DNA of 64,000 nucleotides from Streptomyces sp. R41 (lineage in GTDB: Bacteria; Actinomycetota; Actinomycetes; Streptomycetales; Streptomycetaceae). The notes below the pieces were generated by a model. It was not told where the DNA came from. It worked only from the letters and a program-made list of their open reading frames with translations, and did no database searches. The stretch spans positions 6,617,001-6,681,000 of the forward strand of contig NZ_CP163443.1 in the NCBI RefSeq assembly GCF_041053055.1, in the 5' to 3' direction. Made by a program: the position numbers and the translations under genes. Each line of letters starts with the position of its first letter. Within the stretch, counting starts at the first letter, position 1. Shown here piece after piece: positions 8,069 to 15,669 of the stretch.

Positions 8069-9028
8069 TCAGTCCACCGTCACGTAGTCGGGGCCGGAGT
8101 AGCGGCCGGTGGCCAGCTTCTGACGCTGCATCAGCAGGTCGTTCAGGAGCGAGGACGCGCCGAAGCGGAACCAGTGGTTGTCCAGCCAGTCCTCGCCCGC
8201 GGTCTCGTTCACCAGGACCAGGAACTTGATGGCGTCCTTGGTGGTGCGGATGCCGCCGGCGGGCTTCACGCCGATCTGGACGCCGGTCTGCGCGCGGAAG
8301 TCGCGGACGGCTTCCAGCATGAGGAGCGTGTTCGCCGGCGTCGCGTTGACGGCCACCTTGCCGGTGGAGGTCTTGATGAAGTCGGCCCCGGCCAGCATGC
8401 CGAGCCAGCTCGCCCGCCGGATGTTGTCGTACGTCGAGAGCTCACCGGTCTCGAAGATGACCTTGAGGCGGGCGCTGGTCCCGCAGGTCTCCTTCACGGC
8501 GGTGATCTCGTCGTACACCTTCATGTACTTGCCCGCGAGGAACGCCCCGCGGTCGATGACCATGTCGATCTCGTCGGCGCCCGCGGCGATGGCGTCGCGC
8601 ACGTCGGCCAGCTTCACGTCGAGCGCGGCGCGGCCGGCCGGGAACGCGGTCGCGACCGAGGCGACCTTCACGCCGGAGCCGGCGACGGCCTCCTTGGCGA
8701 CGGCCACCATGTCGGGATAGACACAGACCGCTGCCGTGGTCGGCGTCGTACGGTCGGTCGGGTCCGGGTGGACCGCCTTGGCGCCGAGCGCCCGGACCTT
8801 GCCCGGGGTGTCCGCGCCTTCCAGTGTCGTCAGGTCGACCATCGAGATGGCGAGGTCGATGGCGTACGCCTTCGCGGTGGTCTTGATGGAACGGGTACCG
8901 AGCGAGGCGGCGCGCGCCTCCAGGCCGACCGCGTCGACGCCGGGCAGCCCGTGGAGGAAGCGGCGCAGCGTGCTGTCGGACGCGGTCACGTCGCCGAGTG
9001 CGTGTGCAGCGTGTGCAGTGGTGGGCAT
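8069..9028 (-). CDS. deoC: Deoxyribose-phosphate aldolase
   Basis: This aldolase cleaves 2-deoxyribose 5-phosphate to glyceraldehyde 3-phosphate and acetaldehyde in deoxynucleoside catabolism. The 319-residue protein carries the Schiff-base Lys in ADFIKTSTGK and the second active-site Lys in VKPAGGIRT, plus VCVYPDMV and EIDMVIDRGAF strands of the TIM barrel. ATG 9028 is chosen because the longer open frame upstream is non-coding repeat DNA. It heads the operon with the two aldehyde dehydrogenase genes. A 12-bp palindrome stands 19 bases before the start and is repeated before the purine nucleoside phosphorylase. Confidence 0.94.
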   Translation of the reverse strand: MPTTAHAAHALGDVTASDSTLRRFLHGLPGVDAVGLEARAASLGTRSIKTTAKAYAIDLAISMVDLTTLEGADTPGKVRALGAKAVHPDPTDRTTPTTAAVCVYPDMVAVAKEAVAGSGVKVASVATAFPAGRAALDVKLADVRDAIAAGADEIDMVIDRGAFLAGKYMKVYDEITAVKETCGTSARLKVIFETGELSTYDNIRRASWLGMLAGADFIKTSTGKVAVNATPANTLLMLEAVRDFRAQTGVQIGVKPAGGIRTTKDAIKFLVLVNETAGEDWLDNHWFRFGASSLLNDLLMQRQKLATGRYSGPDYVTVD

Positions 9029-9047
9029 GGTCACCAGACGAGCATAT

Positions 9048-9059
9048 CTACGCGCGTAG
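9048..9059. promoter_or_regulatory. Predicted operator palindrome CTACGCGCGTAG upstream of deoC
   Basis: A perfect 12-bp palindrome 19 bases before the deoC ATG. The same 12 bases occur at 14778-14789, also 19 bases before the ATG of the purine nucleoside phosphorylase gene. The shared site and spacing suggest one nucleoside-catabolism repressor. Confidence 0.7.
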
Positions 9060-9106
9060 CAGCTGTACACCCCCGGGTGCGGAGGTGGGGTTGTTCCGCT
9101 CGACGC

Positions 9107-9243
9107 GGAGCGCCCCGTAAGGGGCGCGGGGAACTGCGCGACAAGCCCCCACCCACCCGCAGCCAAATAAGCAACCCGGGGGGTCTGGGGGGGCGGAGCC
9201 CCCAGGTGACGGGAATGGGCAGGGGCGGAGGGGGCGAAAACCC
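9107..9243. repeat. Dispersed intergenic repeat, copy 1
   Basis: Contains the modules GGGGCGCGGGGAACTGCGC, GGGGGCGGAGCCCCC and GGGCAGGGGCGGAGGGGGCG in the order seen in other copies at 13619, 26740, 30072 and 45447. It fills the space between divergent deoC and the PH-domain gene. Confidence 0.75.
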
Positions 9244-9288
9244 CACCACCCACCAGCCCCGTCGCAGACGTCCGGCACAATCGGGACC

Positions 9289-9966
9289 ATGAGCACCCCC
9301 GACCCCCAGCCCCCCGTACCGGACGCCTCGCGACCCGAGTCGAAGGACCGGATCTACCGGTCGCCCGCCGGTATCGCGGGCGGCGCCCTGCTGCTGCTCA
9401 TCGCGGGCTGGCTCGGCATCGACGCGCTGGTCTCGGGCCACGGCCGCACCCCCTGGCTGGCCCTCGCCGCGCTGATCCTCGTCGTCCCGCTGGTGTCCGC
9501 CTTCACCCTGCGCCCCGCGGTCTACGCGAACGAGAACCGGCTGCGCATCCGCAACCCGTTCCGCGTCATCGTGCTGCCCTGGGGCAAGGTCGCCACCCTG
9601 CGCTCCAGCTACACGAACGAGGTGGTCGACACCTCCGGCACGAAGTACCAGCTGTGGGCCGTCCCCGTCTCCCTGCGCGCCCGCAAGAAGGTGGCCAAGC
9701 AGCAGGCACGGGGCGCGTCGGGCAGCGGCGGCGGCCGTATGTCCGCGATGGGCCGCACGCCCTCGTTCGGCCGTCCGTCCTCGGTCCACGCCGAGCCGAC
9801 CCGCGCCCAGACCGACCAGATCATGGACGACCTGCGCGAGCTGTGCGAGGCCCGCGCGGCCACCGAGGGCGCGCAGGGCGAGGTCACCGTGCGGTGGGCG
9901 TACGAGGTGATGGGGCCCGCGGCCGCGGGGGCGATCCTGCTGGCCATCCTGCTGGCGATGGGCTGA
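9289..9966 (+). CDS. Membrane protein with a bacterial PH domain
   Basis: A 225-residue membrane protein. Two hydrophobic segments (about residues 28-48 and 55-75) precede a PH-like beta domain (ENRLRIRNPFRVIVLPWGKVATLR), and one more hydrophobic segment ends the protein (AAAGAILLAILLAMG). Between them lies a Ser/Gly/Arg-rich flexible loop (about 140-165). PH-type domains of this kind are common in actinobacterial membrane proteins of unknown role. ATG 9289 fits the reading frame; no strong ribosome site is visible. The small gene at 10070 follows in the same direction. Confidence 0.8.
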   Translation: MSTPDPQPPVPDASRPESKDRIYRSPAGIAGGALLLLIAGWLGIDALVSGHGRTPWLALAALILVVPLVSAFTLRPAVYANENRLRIRNPFRVIVLPWGKVATLRSSYTNEVVDTSGTKYQLWAVPVSLRARKKVAKQQARGASGSGGGRMSAMGRTPSFGRPSSVHAEPTRAQTDQIMDDLRELCEARAATEGAQGEVTVRWAYEVMGPAAAGAILLAILLAMG

Positions 9967-10069
9967 CCAGCCCCTCCCCATACGATTCACAGGCTTCTCG
10001 GCTAAGCAACGGGAGCGATCTCCCCTCTGGCCCCCTGTCCGGGAAGCGACGCATCGATGGAGGACCGAG

Positions 10070-10321
10070 CTGAAGCTCGACAGCCACCGCACCTCCTTCT
10101 CGGAGTGGACGGCCTCCGGCCCGCGCTGGCCCTGGCTGGAGCGGAAGCCGCGCCTGATCCACCCGTACGAGAGGGCGGCCGCCGAGATCACCGCCATGTG
10201 GCGCGACCCGGCGCTGCGGCCGACCGGCGAGAGCGGGGAGCGGGCGCTGGGGTGGCCGCTGTGGCCGCTGACCGTGGTGGGCGCACTCGCGTGGGTGGCG
10301 ACGCTCGTCCTGCTTCCGTAG
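10070..10321 (+). CDS. Small membrane-tethered protein with a probable CTG start
   Basis: An 83-codon frame with almost every third base G or C runs from CTG 10070 to TAG 10319-10321. It begins LKLDSHRTSFSEWTASG and ends in a hydrophobic helix (PLTVVGALAWVATLVLLP). GGAGG at 10059-10063 lies six bases before the CTG, and there is no in-frame ATG or GTG just upstream, so CTG initiation is the best explanation. The protein has one C-terminal membrane segment and a basic/aromatic cytoplasmic part. Function unknown. Confidence 0.6.
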   Translation: MKLDSHRTSFSEWTASGPRWPWLERKPRLIHPYERAAAEITAMWRDPALRPTGESGERALGWPLWPLTVVGALAWVATLVLLP

Positions 10322-10340
10322 CCGCGGTAAGGGCCGCCCG

Positions 10341-10500
10341 GCTCCCGTCGCCGCGGCCATGCCACACCTTGCTCCCGTGGCCCCCGTCATGGCGCGCTCT
10401 GCTCCCGTCGCCGCGGCCATGGCACACCTTGCTCTCGTAGCCCCGGTCATGGCCCGCTCTGCTCCCGTACCCGGTCATGGCGCTCCGCCCCCGCAGCCCT
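10341..10500. repeat. 30-bp tandem repeat, about five units
   Basis: Units begin GCTCCCGT at 10341, 10371, 10401, 10431 and 10461, i.e. an exact 30-bp period, with alternating versions giving a 60-bp higher-order period. A sixth, degenerate unit may follow. The array lies between convergent genes and encodes no convincing protein. Confidence 0.85.
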
Positions 10501-10502
10501 GG

Positions 10503-11732
10503 TCACGGCGCGCTCGGCCACACCAGTGCCATGTACGCGCTGCAGTACGCCGAGCCCAGTACCGCCGCCGTCAGGCACACGGCGCGGAAGCGGGGCGAGG
10601 CGCGGGCGAGGTGCAGGGCCGCCGGGAGCAGGAGCGGGAAGCCGGGGAGGAGGAAGCGGGCGCGGGGGAAGTAGACGCCGCCGCTGCCCAGGACGATCAG
10701 CAACAGGACCCCGGTGAAGACGAGCAGGGGGAGCGGCTGGCGGTCCCACGCGGAGAGGACGTAGAGCGCCATCGACGCGAGCAGTGTGACGGTCACCATC
10801 ACCAGAAACAGTTCAGGAGTCGAGTCGACCCCGAGTACCTCCCGCAGCCGGCGCACGGTCTCCGCGCCGCCGTCCCACTCGTTGTGCCACAGCCGCTGTA
10901 CGGCGAAGTAGCCGTCCCAGCGGCCCAGGCGCAGGCCCACCCACCCGACGTACACGAGCCAGCCGGCCGGGGCGAGGGCGGCGGCCGTGAGGGCGCGTAG
11001 CGAGAAGCCGTTGCGGAGCGAGAGCAGGGCCGTCACGGTGACCGCCGCCGCCAACGCGATGCCCGTCGGGCGGGTCAGCCCCGACAGCGCCGCCAGCGAG
11101 CCCGCCCACAGCCAGCGCCCGGTGAGCACCGCGTACAGCGACCACGCGGCGAACGCCGTGAACAGCGACTCCGTGTAGCCCATCCACTCGACCAGGCCCA
11201 CAGGGAGAGCCGCCCACAGGACGGTCAGCAGCACGCCAACCCGGCGGCCGTGCAGATGACTGCCGACCGAGTGGATCCCCCACGCGGCGAGGAACGAGCA
11301 CGCGACCGCGATCGCCCATCCCGTCGTCGCGCGCGTGCCCGGCGTCAGCACCGCGACCGCCTTGACCAGCACGGGGTAGAGCGGGAAGAAGGCGAGGTTG
11401 TTCGCGTCGTACGCGGTGCCCAGGTGGTGGGTGTAGCCATGGTCGGCGATGCCCAGGTACCAGTCCGCGTCCCAGTGTGTCGCCAGGATCGGCCAGACGC
11501 CGTGGTGCCGGCGGTGGGCCCACAGTGCGAGCGCGAGCAGGCCGGTGACGCGTACGGCCGCGTAGGCGACGAGGGCGGGAGCCGCGCGGCGCAGATGGGC
11601 GCGGACTCTGGCCACGGGGGTGGCTTTGCGCGACGGGCGCCGGGTCTTCGGGGTCTTCGGTGTCTTCGGGACGAGTCCGCTCGGGGCGTTCCGGGGTGGG
11701 GCGGATGTCGGCCGGGAAGCGGTCGAGGGCAC
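10503..11732 (-). CDS. Polytopic membrane glycosyltransferase of the PIG-V (mannosyltransferase 2) type
   Basis: A 409-residue integral membrane protein with about ten hydrophobic segments. The motif THWDADWYLGIADHGY, with acidic residues after the first helix, is characteristic of GT-C mannosyltransferases related to PIG-V, and GLTRPTGIALA matches a second conserved loop. Such enzymes use polyprenyl-phosphate mannose on the outer membrane face. The GTG at 11732 is preferred because AGGAG stands seven bases upstream; the N-terminal 35 residues are Pro/Lys/Thr-rich (KTPKTPKTRRP). The specific acceptor is unknown. Confidence 0.8.
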   Translation of the reverse strand: MPSTASRPTSAPPRNAPSGLVPKTPKTPKTRRPSRKATPVARVRAHLRRAAPALVAYAAVRVTGLLALALWAHRRHHGVWPILATHWDADWYLGIADHGYTHHLGTAYDANNLAFFPLYPVLVKAVAVLTPGTRATTGWAIAVACSFLAAWGIHSVGSHLHGRRVGVLLTVLWAALPVGLVEWMGYTESLFTAFAAWSLYAVLTGRWLWAGSLAALSGLTRPTGIALAAAVTVTALLSLRNGFSLRALTAAALAPAGWLVYVGWVGLRLGRWDGYFAVQRLWHNEWDGGAETVRRLREVLGVDSTPELFLVMVTVTLLASMALYVLSAWDRQPLPLLVFTGVLLLIVLGSGGVYFPRARFLLPGFPLLLPAALHLARASPRFRAVCLTAAVLGSAYCSAYMALVWPSAP

Positions 11733-11893
11733 GCGGCAGCTCCTGGGACTCGGTGGTGCGCTACCGGTAACCGTTCCTCGGTCTCGCGGCGGCGCACGGG
11801 AGCGCTGCGTCAACTGCCGTGCGGAAATCACCCGGCAGAGCGATCAGGTGTGCCTGCGCGGCCCACCGGACAGAGCGATCAGGAGTGCCCGTG

Positions 11894-11922
11894 CGGGCCC
11901 ACCGGACAGCTGGGTGGGCCCG
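11894..11922. terminator. Terminator after the phosphosugar mutase gene
   Basis: A perfect 10-bp stem, CGGGCCCACC (11894-11903) with GGTGGGCCCG (11913-11922), lies 10 bases beyond the stop codon of the minus-strand mutase. Just beyond it are two copies of a 36-bp direct repeat starting CAGAGCGATCAGG. Confidence 0.7.
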
Positions 11923-11932
11923 CGGCGACGCG

Positions 11933-13567
11933 TCAGATACCGGCCGCGGCCGACAGGTCCCGCTTGATCGCCGACAGCAGTTCGGCGGCCCTCGCGTGCG
12001 CGGCGGGGAGGTTGTCCCGGGTGCCCACGGGCACCACGACCTCCAGGTAGCACTTCAGCTTCGGCTCCGTGCCGCTCGGGCGGACGATGACGCGGGCGCC
12101 GTCCAGCGCGTAGCGCAGGCCGTCCGTGGGCGGCAGCTTGTCCGTGCCCTTGGTGAGGTCCTCCGCCTTCGTGATCGCCAGACCGGCGAGCTGCGTCGGC
12201 GGCCGCTCGCGCAGGCGCCGCATGGCGTTCGCGATGATCGACAGGTCCTCCACGCGGACCGAGAGCTGGTCGGTGGCGTGCAGGCCGTACTCGACGGCGA
12301 TGTCGTCGAGGAGGTCGAGCAGCGTGCGGCCCTCCTCCTTGAGCTCGGAGGCGAGTTCCGTGACCAGCAGGGCGGCGGTGATGCCGTCCTTGTCGCGTAC
12401 GCCATCCGGGTCGACGCAGTAGCCCAGCGCCTCCTCGTAGCCGTACCGCAGACCGTCCACACGGGCGATCCACTTGAAGCCGGTGAGGGTCTCCTCGTAC
12501 GGCAGCCCCGCCTTCTCGGCGATCCGGCCGAGGAGCGACGAGGACACGATCGACTCGGCGAAGGTGCCCCGCGCCCCGCGGCGCACCAGGTGCTCGGCGA
12601 GCAGCGCGCCGACCTCGTCGCCGCGCAGCATCCGCCACTCGCCTCCTTCCCCCTTCACCGCGACCGCGCAGCGGTCGGCGTCCGGGTCGTTCGCGATGAT
12701 CAGGTCCGGGTCGGTCTCGCGGGCCGTCGCGAAGGCGAGGTCCATCGCGCCGGGCTCTTCCGGGTTGGGGAAGGCGACGGTGGGGAAGTCCGGGTCGGGC
12801 TCGGCCTGTTCGGCGACGAGGACGGGGGTGGGGAACCCGGCCCGGGCGAAGGCCGCGAGCAGCACGTCCTTGCCGACGCCGTGCATCGCCGTGTAGACAG
12901 TGCGGGCGGTACGCGGCGACCCCTGGGCCAGTACGGCGTCCGTACGGGCCAGGTAGGCGTCCAGGACGCCCTCGTCGAGGGTCGCCCAGCCGGAGTCGGG
13001 GCGCGGGACCGTGCCGAGGCTGGTGATGGCGTCGATCTCGGCGGCGATCTCCGCGTCCGCCGGGGGGACGATCTGCGAGCCGTCGCCCAGGTAGACCTTG
13101 TAGCCGTTGTCGCGGGGCGGGTTGTGGCTGGCGGTGACCTCCACGCCGGCAGCCGCGCCGAGGTGCCTTATGGCGTAGGCGAGGACGGGGGTGGGGAGCG
13201 GCCGGGGCAGTACGGCGGCGCGCAGGCCCGCGCCGGTCATCACCGCCGCGGTGTCCCGGGCGAAGTCCGCGGACTTGTGGCGGGCGTCGTATCCGATGAC
13301 GACGAGGCCGTCCGTCTGCCCCTTCTTCTTCAGGTACGCGGCGAGGCCGGCGGCGGCGCGGATGACGACGGAGCGGTTCATGCGCATGGGGCCGGCGCCG
13401 AGTTCTCCTCTGAGGCCGGCGGTGCCGAACTGGAGGGTGCCCCTGAAGCGGGCGGCGAGCTCTGTGACGTCCTTGGCGTCGATGAGCTTGGCGAGTTCCT
13501 CACGGGTCTCCGCGTCGGGGTCCTCGGCCAGCCACGCCGTGGCCCGTGCGATGAGTTCGTCCTGCAC
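11933..13567 (-). CDS. Phosphohexomutase (phosphomannomutase/phosphoglucomutase family)
   Basis: This 544-residue cytosolic mutase interconverts sugar 1- and 6- (or 5-) phosphates. All four family signatures are present: phosphoserine loop TASHNPPRDNGYKVY, metal loop DPDADRCAVAV, sugar-binding EEALGYCVDPDG and phosphate-binding RPSGTEPKLKCYLEV. The long type (about 550 aa) is typical of phosphomannomutase or phosphopentomutase-like enzymes in actinobacteria. Next to deoC and a nucleoside phosphorylase it could act on ribose 1-phosphate, which would link the two; substrate is not decided by sequence. GTG 13567 is chosen at the start of VQDELIARATAWL. Confidence 0.88.
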   Translation of the reverse strand: MQDELIARATAWLAEDPDAETREELAKLIDAKDVTELAARFRGTLQFGTAGLRGELGAGPMRMNRSVVIRAAAGLAAYLKKKGQTDGLVVIGYDARHKSADFARDTAAVMTGAGLRAAVLPRPLPTPVLAYAIRHLGAAAGVEVTASHNPPRDNGYKVYLGDGSQIVPPADAEIAAEIDAITSLGTVPRPDSGWATLDEGVLDAYLARTDAVLAQGSPRTARTVYTAMHGVGKDVLLAAFARAGFPTPVLVAEQAEPDPDFPTVAFPNPEEPGAMDLAFATARETDPDLIIANDPDADRCAVAVKGEGGEWRMLRGDEVGALLAEHLVRRGARGTFAESIVSSSLLGRIAEKAGLPYEETLTGFKWIARVDGLRYGYEEALGYCVDPDGVRDKDGITAALLVTELASELKEEGRTLLDLLDDIAVEYGLHATDQLSVRVEDLSIIANAMRRLRERPPTQLAGLAITKAEDLTKGTDKLPPTDGLRYALDGARVIVRPSGTEPKLKCYLEVVVPVGTRDNLPAAHARAAELLSAIKRDLSAAAGI

Positions 13568-13618
13568 CTCGGGTGCACCTCTCTCTTCGTTCGTACGTCG
13601 CTGTGTACGCCGGGTCTG

Positions 13619-13893
13619 TCTCGCCCCCGCCGCCCCTACCCATTCCCGTCCCCCGGGGGCTCCGCCCCCAGCCCCCCGTATCGGCCCGAACGGCCTCGCC
13701 CTCAAACGCCGGCCGGGCTGAAAACCTCCGGCCCCGACGGGAGAAAGGCTCGGCCCGGCGGACGAAGGATTCAGCCCCTGCGGCATTCGAGGAGCGGAGC
13801 CCCGGGCAGGGGTCCGGAGGCAGCGCCCCGCGACGGGGTCTGGGGCGGAGCCCCAGGAGGAAGGGACGGGCAGGGGCGGAGGGGGCGAAAAAC
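13619..13893. repeat. Dispersed intergenic repeat, copy 2 (two facing arms)
   Basis: Begins TCGCCCCCGCCGCCCCTACC and ends in the inverse GGGCAGGGGCGGAGGGGGCG, with GGGGGCTCCGCCCCC in the left arm. The centre is diverged and about 150 bases longer than in copies 3 and 4. It fills the gap between the mutase and the phosphorylase. Confidence 0.7.
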
Positions 13894-13927
13894 CACTCGC
13901 CCTTCGCCCGCGCCCATGGCCCGCCGC

Positions 13928-14758
13928 CTACAGGCGGTCCAGGACCTGCGTCAGAAGCTCGCCCATGCGGGCGGCCGAGTCGCGGCCCGCCTGGAGGACC
14001 TCTTCGTGGTTGAGGGGCTCGCCAGTCATGCCGGCGGCGAGGTTGGTGACCAGGGAGATGCCCAGCACCTCGGCACCCGCCTCGCGCGCGGCGATGGCCT
14101 CGAGGGTCGTCGACATGCCGACGAGGTCCGCGCCGATGACCCGAGCCATCCGGATCTCGGCCGGCGTCTCGTAGTGCGGCCCGGGGAACTGCGCGTAGAC
14201 GCCCTCCTCCAGGGTGGGGTCGACCTCCTTGCACAGGGCCCGCAGTCGCGGCGAGTACAGGTCGGTGAGGTCCACGAAGTTCGCCCCGACGATCGGCGAC
14301 GTCGCCGTCAGGTTGATGTGGTCGCTGATCAGCACCGGCTGACCCGGACGCATGCCCTCGCGCAGACCGCCGCAGCCGTTGGTCAGCACGATGGTCTTGC
14401 AGCCGGCGGCGACGGCGGTCCGCACACCGTGCGCGACGGCGGCGACCCCGCGGCCCTCGTAGTAGTGGGTGCGGCCCAGGAAGACCAGGGCACGCTTGTC
14501 GCCGATCCGGTACGAGCGGATCTTGCCGCCGTGGCCCTCGACCGCCGGCGGGGGGAACCCGGGCAGCTCGGTGACCTGGAACTCGGCCTCGGGGGAGCCG
14601 AGCGCGTCCACGGCCGGCGCCCAGCCGGAGCCCATCACGAGGGCGACGTCGTGGGTCTCGGCGCCCGTGAGCTCACGCAGGCGCGCGGCGGCGGCGTCGG
14701 CGGCGGCGTAGGGGTCGCCCTGGATGTCGTCCGGAAGAAGAGATGCGTTCACGCGCAT
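13928..14758 (-). CDS. Purine nucleoside phosphorylase (trimeric inosine/guanosine type)
   Basis: This enzyme splits purine (deoxy)nucleosides with phosphate to free base and (deoxy)ribose 1-phosphate. The 276-residue protein shows the family signatures [49 protein letters not shown] and the purine-contacting GMSTTLEA...VTNLAAG block. The ATG 14758 gives the usual length; only a weak ribosome site is visible. The palindrome at 14778-14789 lies 19 bases before the start, exactly as in front of deoC, tying the two steps of deoxynucleoside breakdown together. Confidence 0.92.
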   Translation of the reverse strand: MRVNASLLPDDIQGDPYAAADAAAARLRELTGAETHDVALVMGSGWAPAVDALGSPEAEFQVTELPGFPPPAVEGHGGKIRSYRIGDKRALVFLGRTHYYEGRGVAAVAHGVRTAVAAGCKTIVLTNGCGGLREGMRPGQPVLISDHINLTATSPIVGANFVDLTDLYSPRLRALCKEVDPTLEEGVYAQFPGPHYETPAEIRMARVIGADLVGMSTTLEAIAAREAGAEVLGISLVTNLAAGMTGEPLNHEEVLQAGRDSAARMGELLTQVLDRL

Positions 14759-14777
14759 GAGGGTAGCTGGTCCAGGC

Positions 14778-14789
14778 CTACGCGCGTAG
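14778..14789. promoter_or_regulatory. Predicted operator palindrome CTACGCGCGTAG upstream of the purine nucleoside phosphorylase
   Basis: Identical to the palindrome at 9048-9059 and at the same 19-base distance from the start codon. Likely the site of a shared repressor of nucleoside catabolism. Confidence 0.7.
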
Positions 14790-14889
14790 ATGACAGAGCT
14801 CACGGTCTTGCGATCGTTGTCTTGTCGTTTCCAACAAGGAGCAGCGAGAGGCGGGGCGGAGCGGCAAGGAAAGAGGGCACCCACTGAAC

Positions 14890-15101
14890 GGGCCGAACGG
14901 GTGGGCGGGCGGGAAAACACGCCGCGGAGCGGCGATGGGGCGCGCCTGTCGAGCAGGCCGATCGGGTGGGCGGGTGAGCGACCCCCGCCGCGGAGCGGCG
15001 CACAGTGCCTGCTCAGCGGGCCGATCGGGTGGGCGGGTGGGAGCAGCCGGGCGCCTGGTCGGCAGGCCAAGCGGGTGGGCGACCCCCGCCGCGGAGCGGC
15101 G
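14890..15101. repeat. Imperfect tandem repeats between two minus-strand genes
   Basis: Four copies of a GGCCGATCGGGTGGGCGGG-like block (near 14890, 14956, 15018, 15064) alternate with three copies of the hairpin CGCCGCGGAGCGGCG (near 14920, 14986, 15087). The stretch 14790-15124 holds no convincing gene besides this. Confidence 0.7.
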
Positions 15102-15124
15102 CGGCAGGCCCGCGCGGGCAGACC

Positions 15125-15562
15125 TCAGCAAGGCCGCTTACGGAGCTCCATGACGTAGTCGTGCGGCGCCCCCGCCGACTCCGCCGCATCGGCGATCTCC
15201 CCGAGGTACCGCGCAGAGGGGAGCCCCCCCTCGTACCCGTTCAGTACGTACACCCACGCCGGCTCCTCCCCCTCCAGCGTGTGCACACGTACGCGCATCC
15301 GCCGGTAGATGTCGAGGCCCACGCCCTCCCACCGGTCCATGGAGTCCTCGTCCAGGGGGGCGATGTCGTACAGCGCCACGAAGACCTGGGACCGCGGTGC
15401 CTCGACGATCGTCGCGAGCGCGCCTTCCCAGCCCATGTGCTCGCCCCCGAACGTCAGCCGCCAGCCGTTCAGCCAGCCGGTGGCGCGCAGCGGCGAATGC
15501 GGAGCGCGGCGCGTCATGAGCCGCGGGTCGAGATTGCCGGCGTACGCGGCGTAGAGCGACAT
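15125..15562 (-). CDS. Gamma-glutamylcyclotransferase-fold protein
   Basis: A 145-residue cytoplasmic protein starting MSLYAAYAGNLDPRLMTRRA, which matches the YxxYGSNL-type substrate loop of the gamma-glutamylcyclotransferase (GGCT/AIG2) fold, here in the form YAAYAGNL. Other fold features are the LNGWRLTFGG strand and the acidic LDEDSMDRWEGVG segment, in which the Glu matches the catalytic position. The exact substrate is unknown. ATG 15562 gives the family length. It is divergent from the flavoprotein gene at 15670 with about 107 bases between them. Confidence 0.78.
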   Translation of the reverse strand: MSLYAAYAGNLDPRLMTRRAPHSPLRATGWLNGWRLTFGGEHMGWEGALATIVEAPRSQVFVALYDIAPLDEDSMDRWEGVGLDIYRRMRVRVHTLEGEEPAWVYVLNGYEGGLPSARYLGEIADAAESAGAPHDYVMELRKRPC

Positions 15563-15669
15563 GGGGTCGAGGGTACGGCAGGTACACGTACGCCTCTCGC
15601 GTAACAGAAGCAGCTCGAATGCCCGCTCGTCGCACCCCAGGGCGGAAGCACCTTGAACCGTGCGGGACA

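Noticed and set aside
10341..10500. Possible CRISPR array with 30-bp repeats
   Set aside because: Units are directly adjacent with no unique spacers and no cas genes nearby.
11819..14887. A 1022-codon plus-strand open frame across the mutase and phosphorylase genes
   Set aside because: It runs antisense to two clearly identified enzymes and through a repeat element; no domain appears in it.
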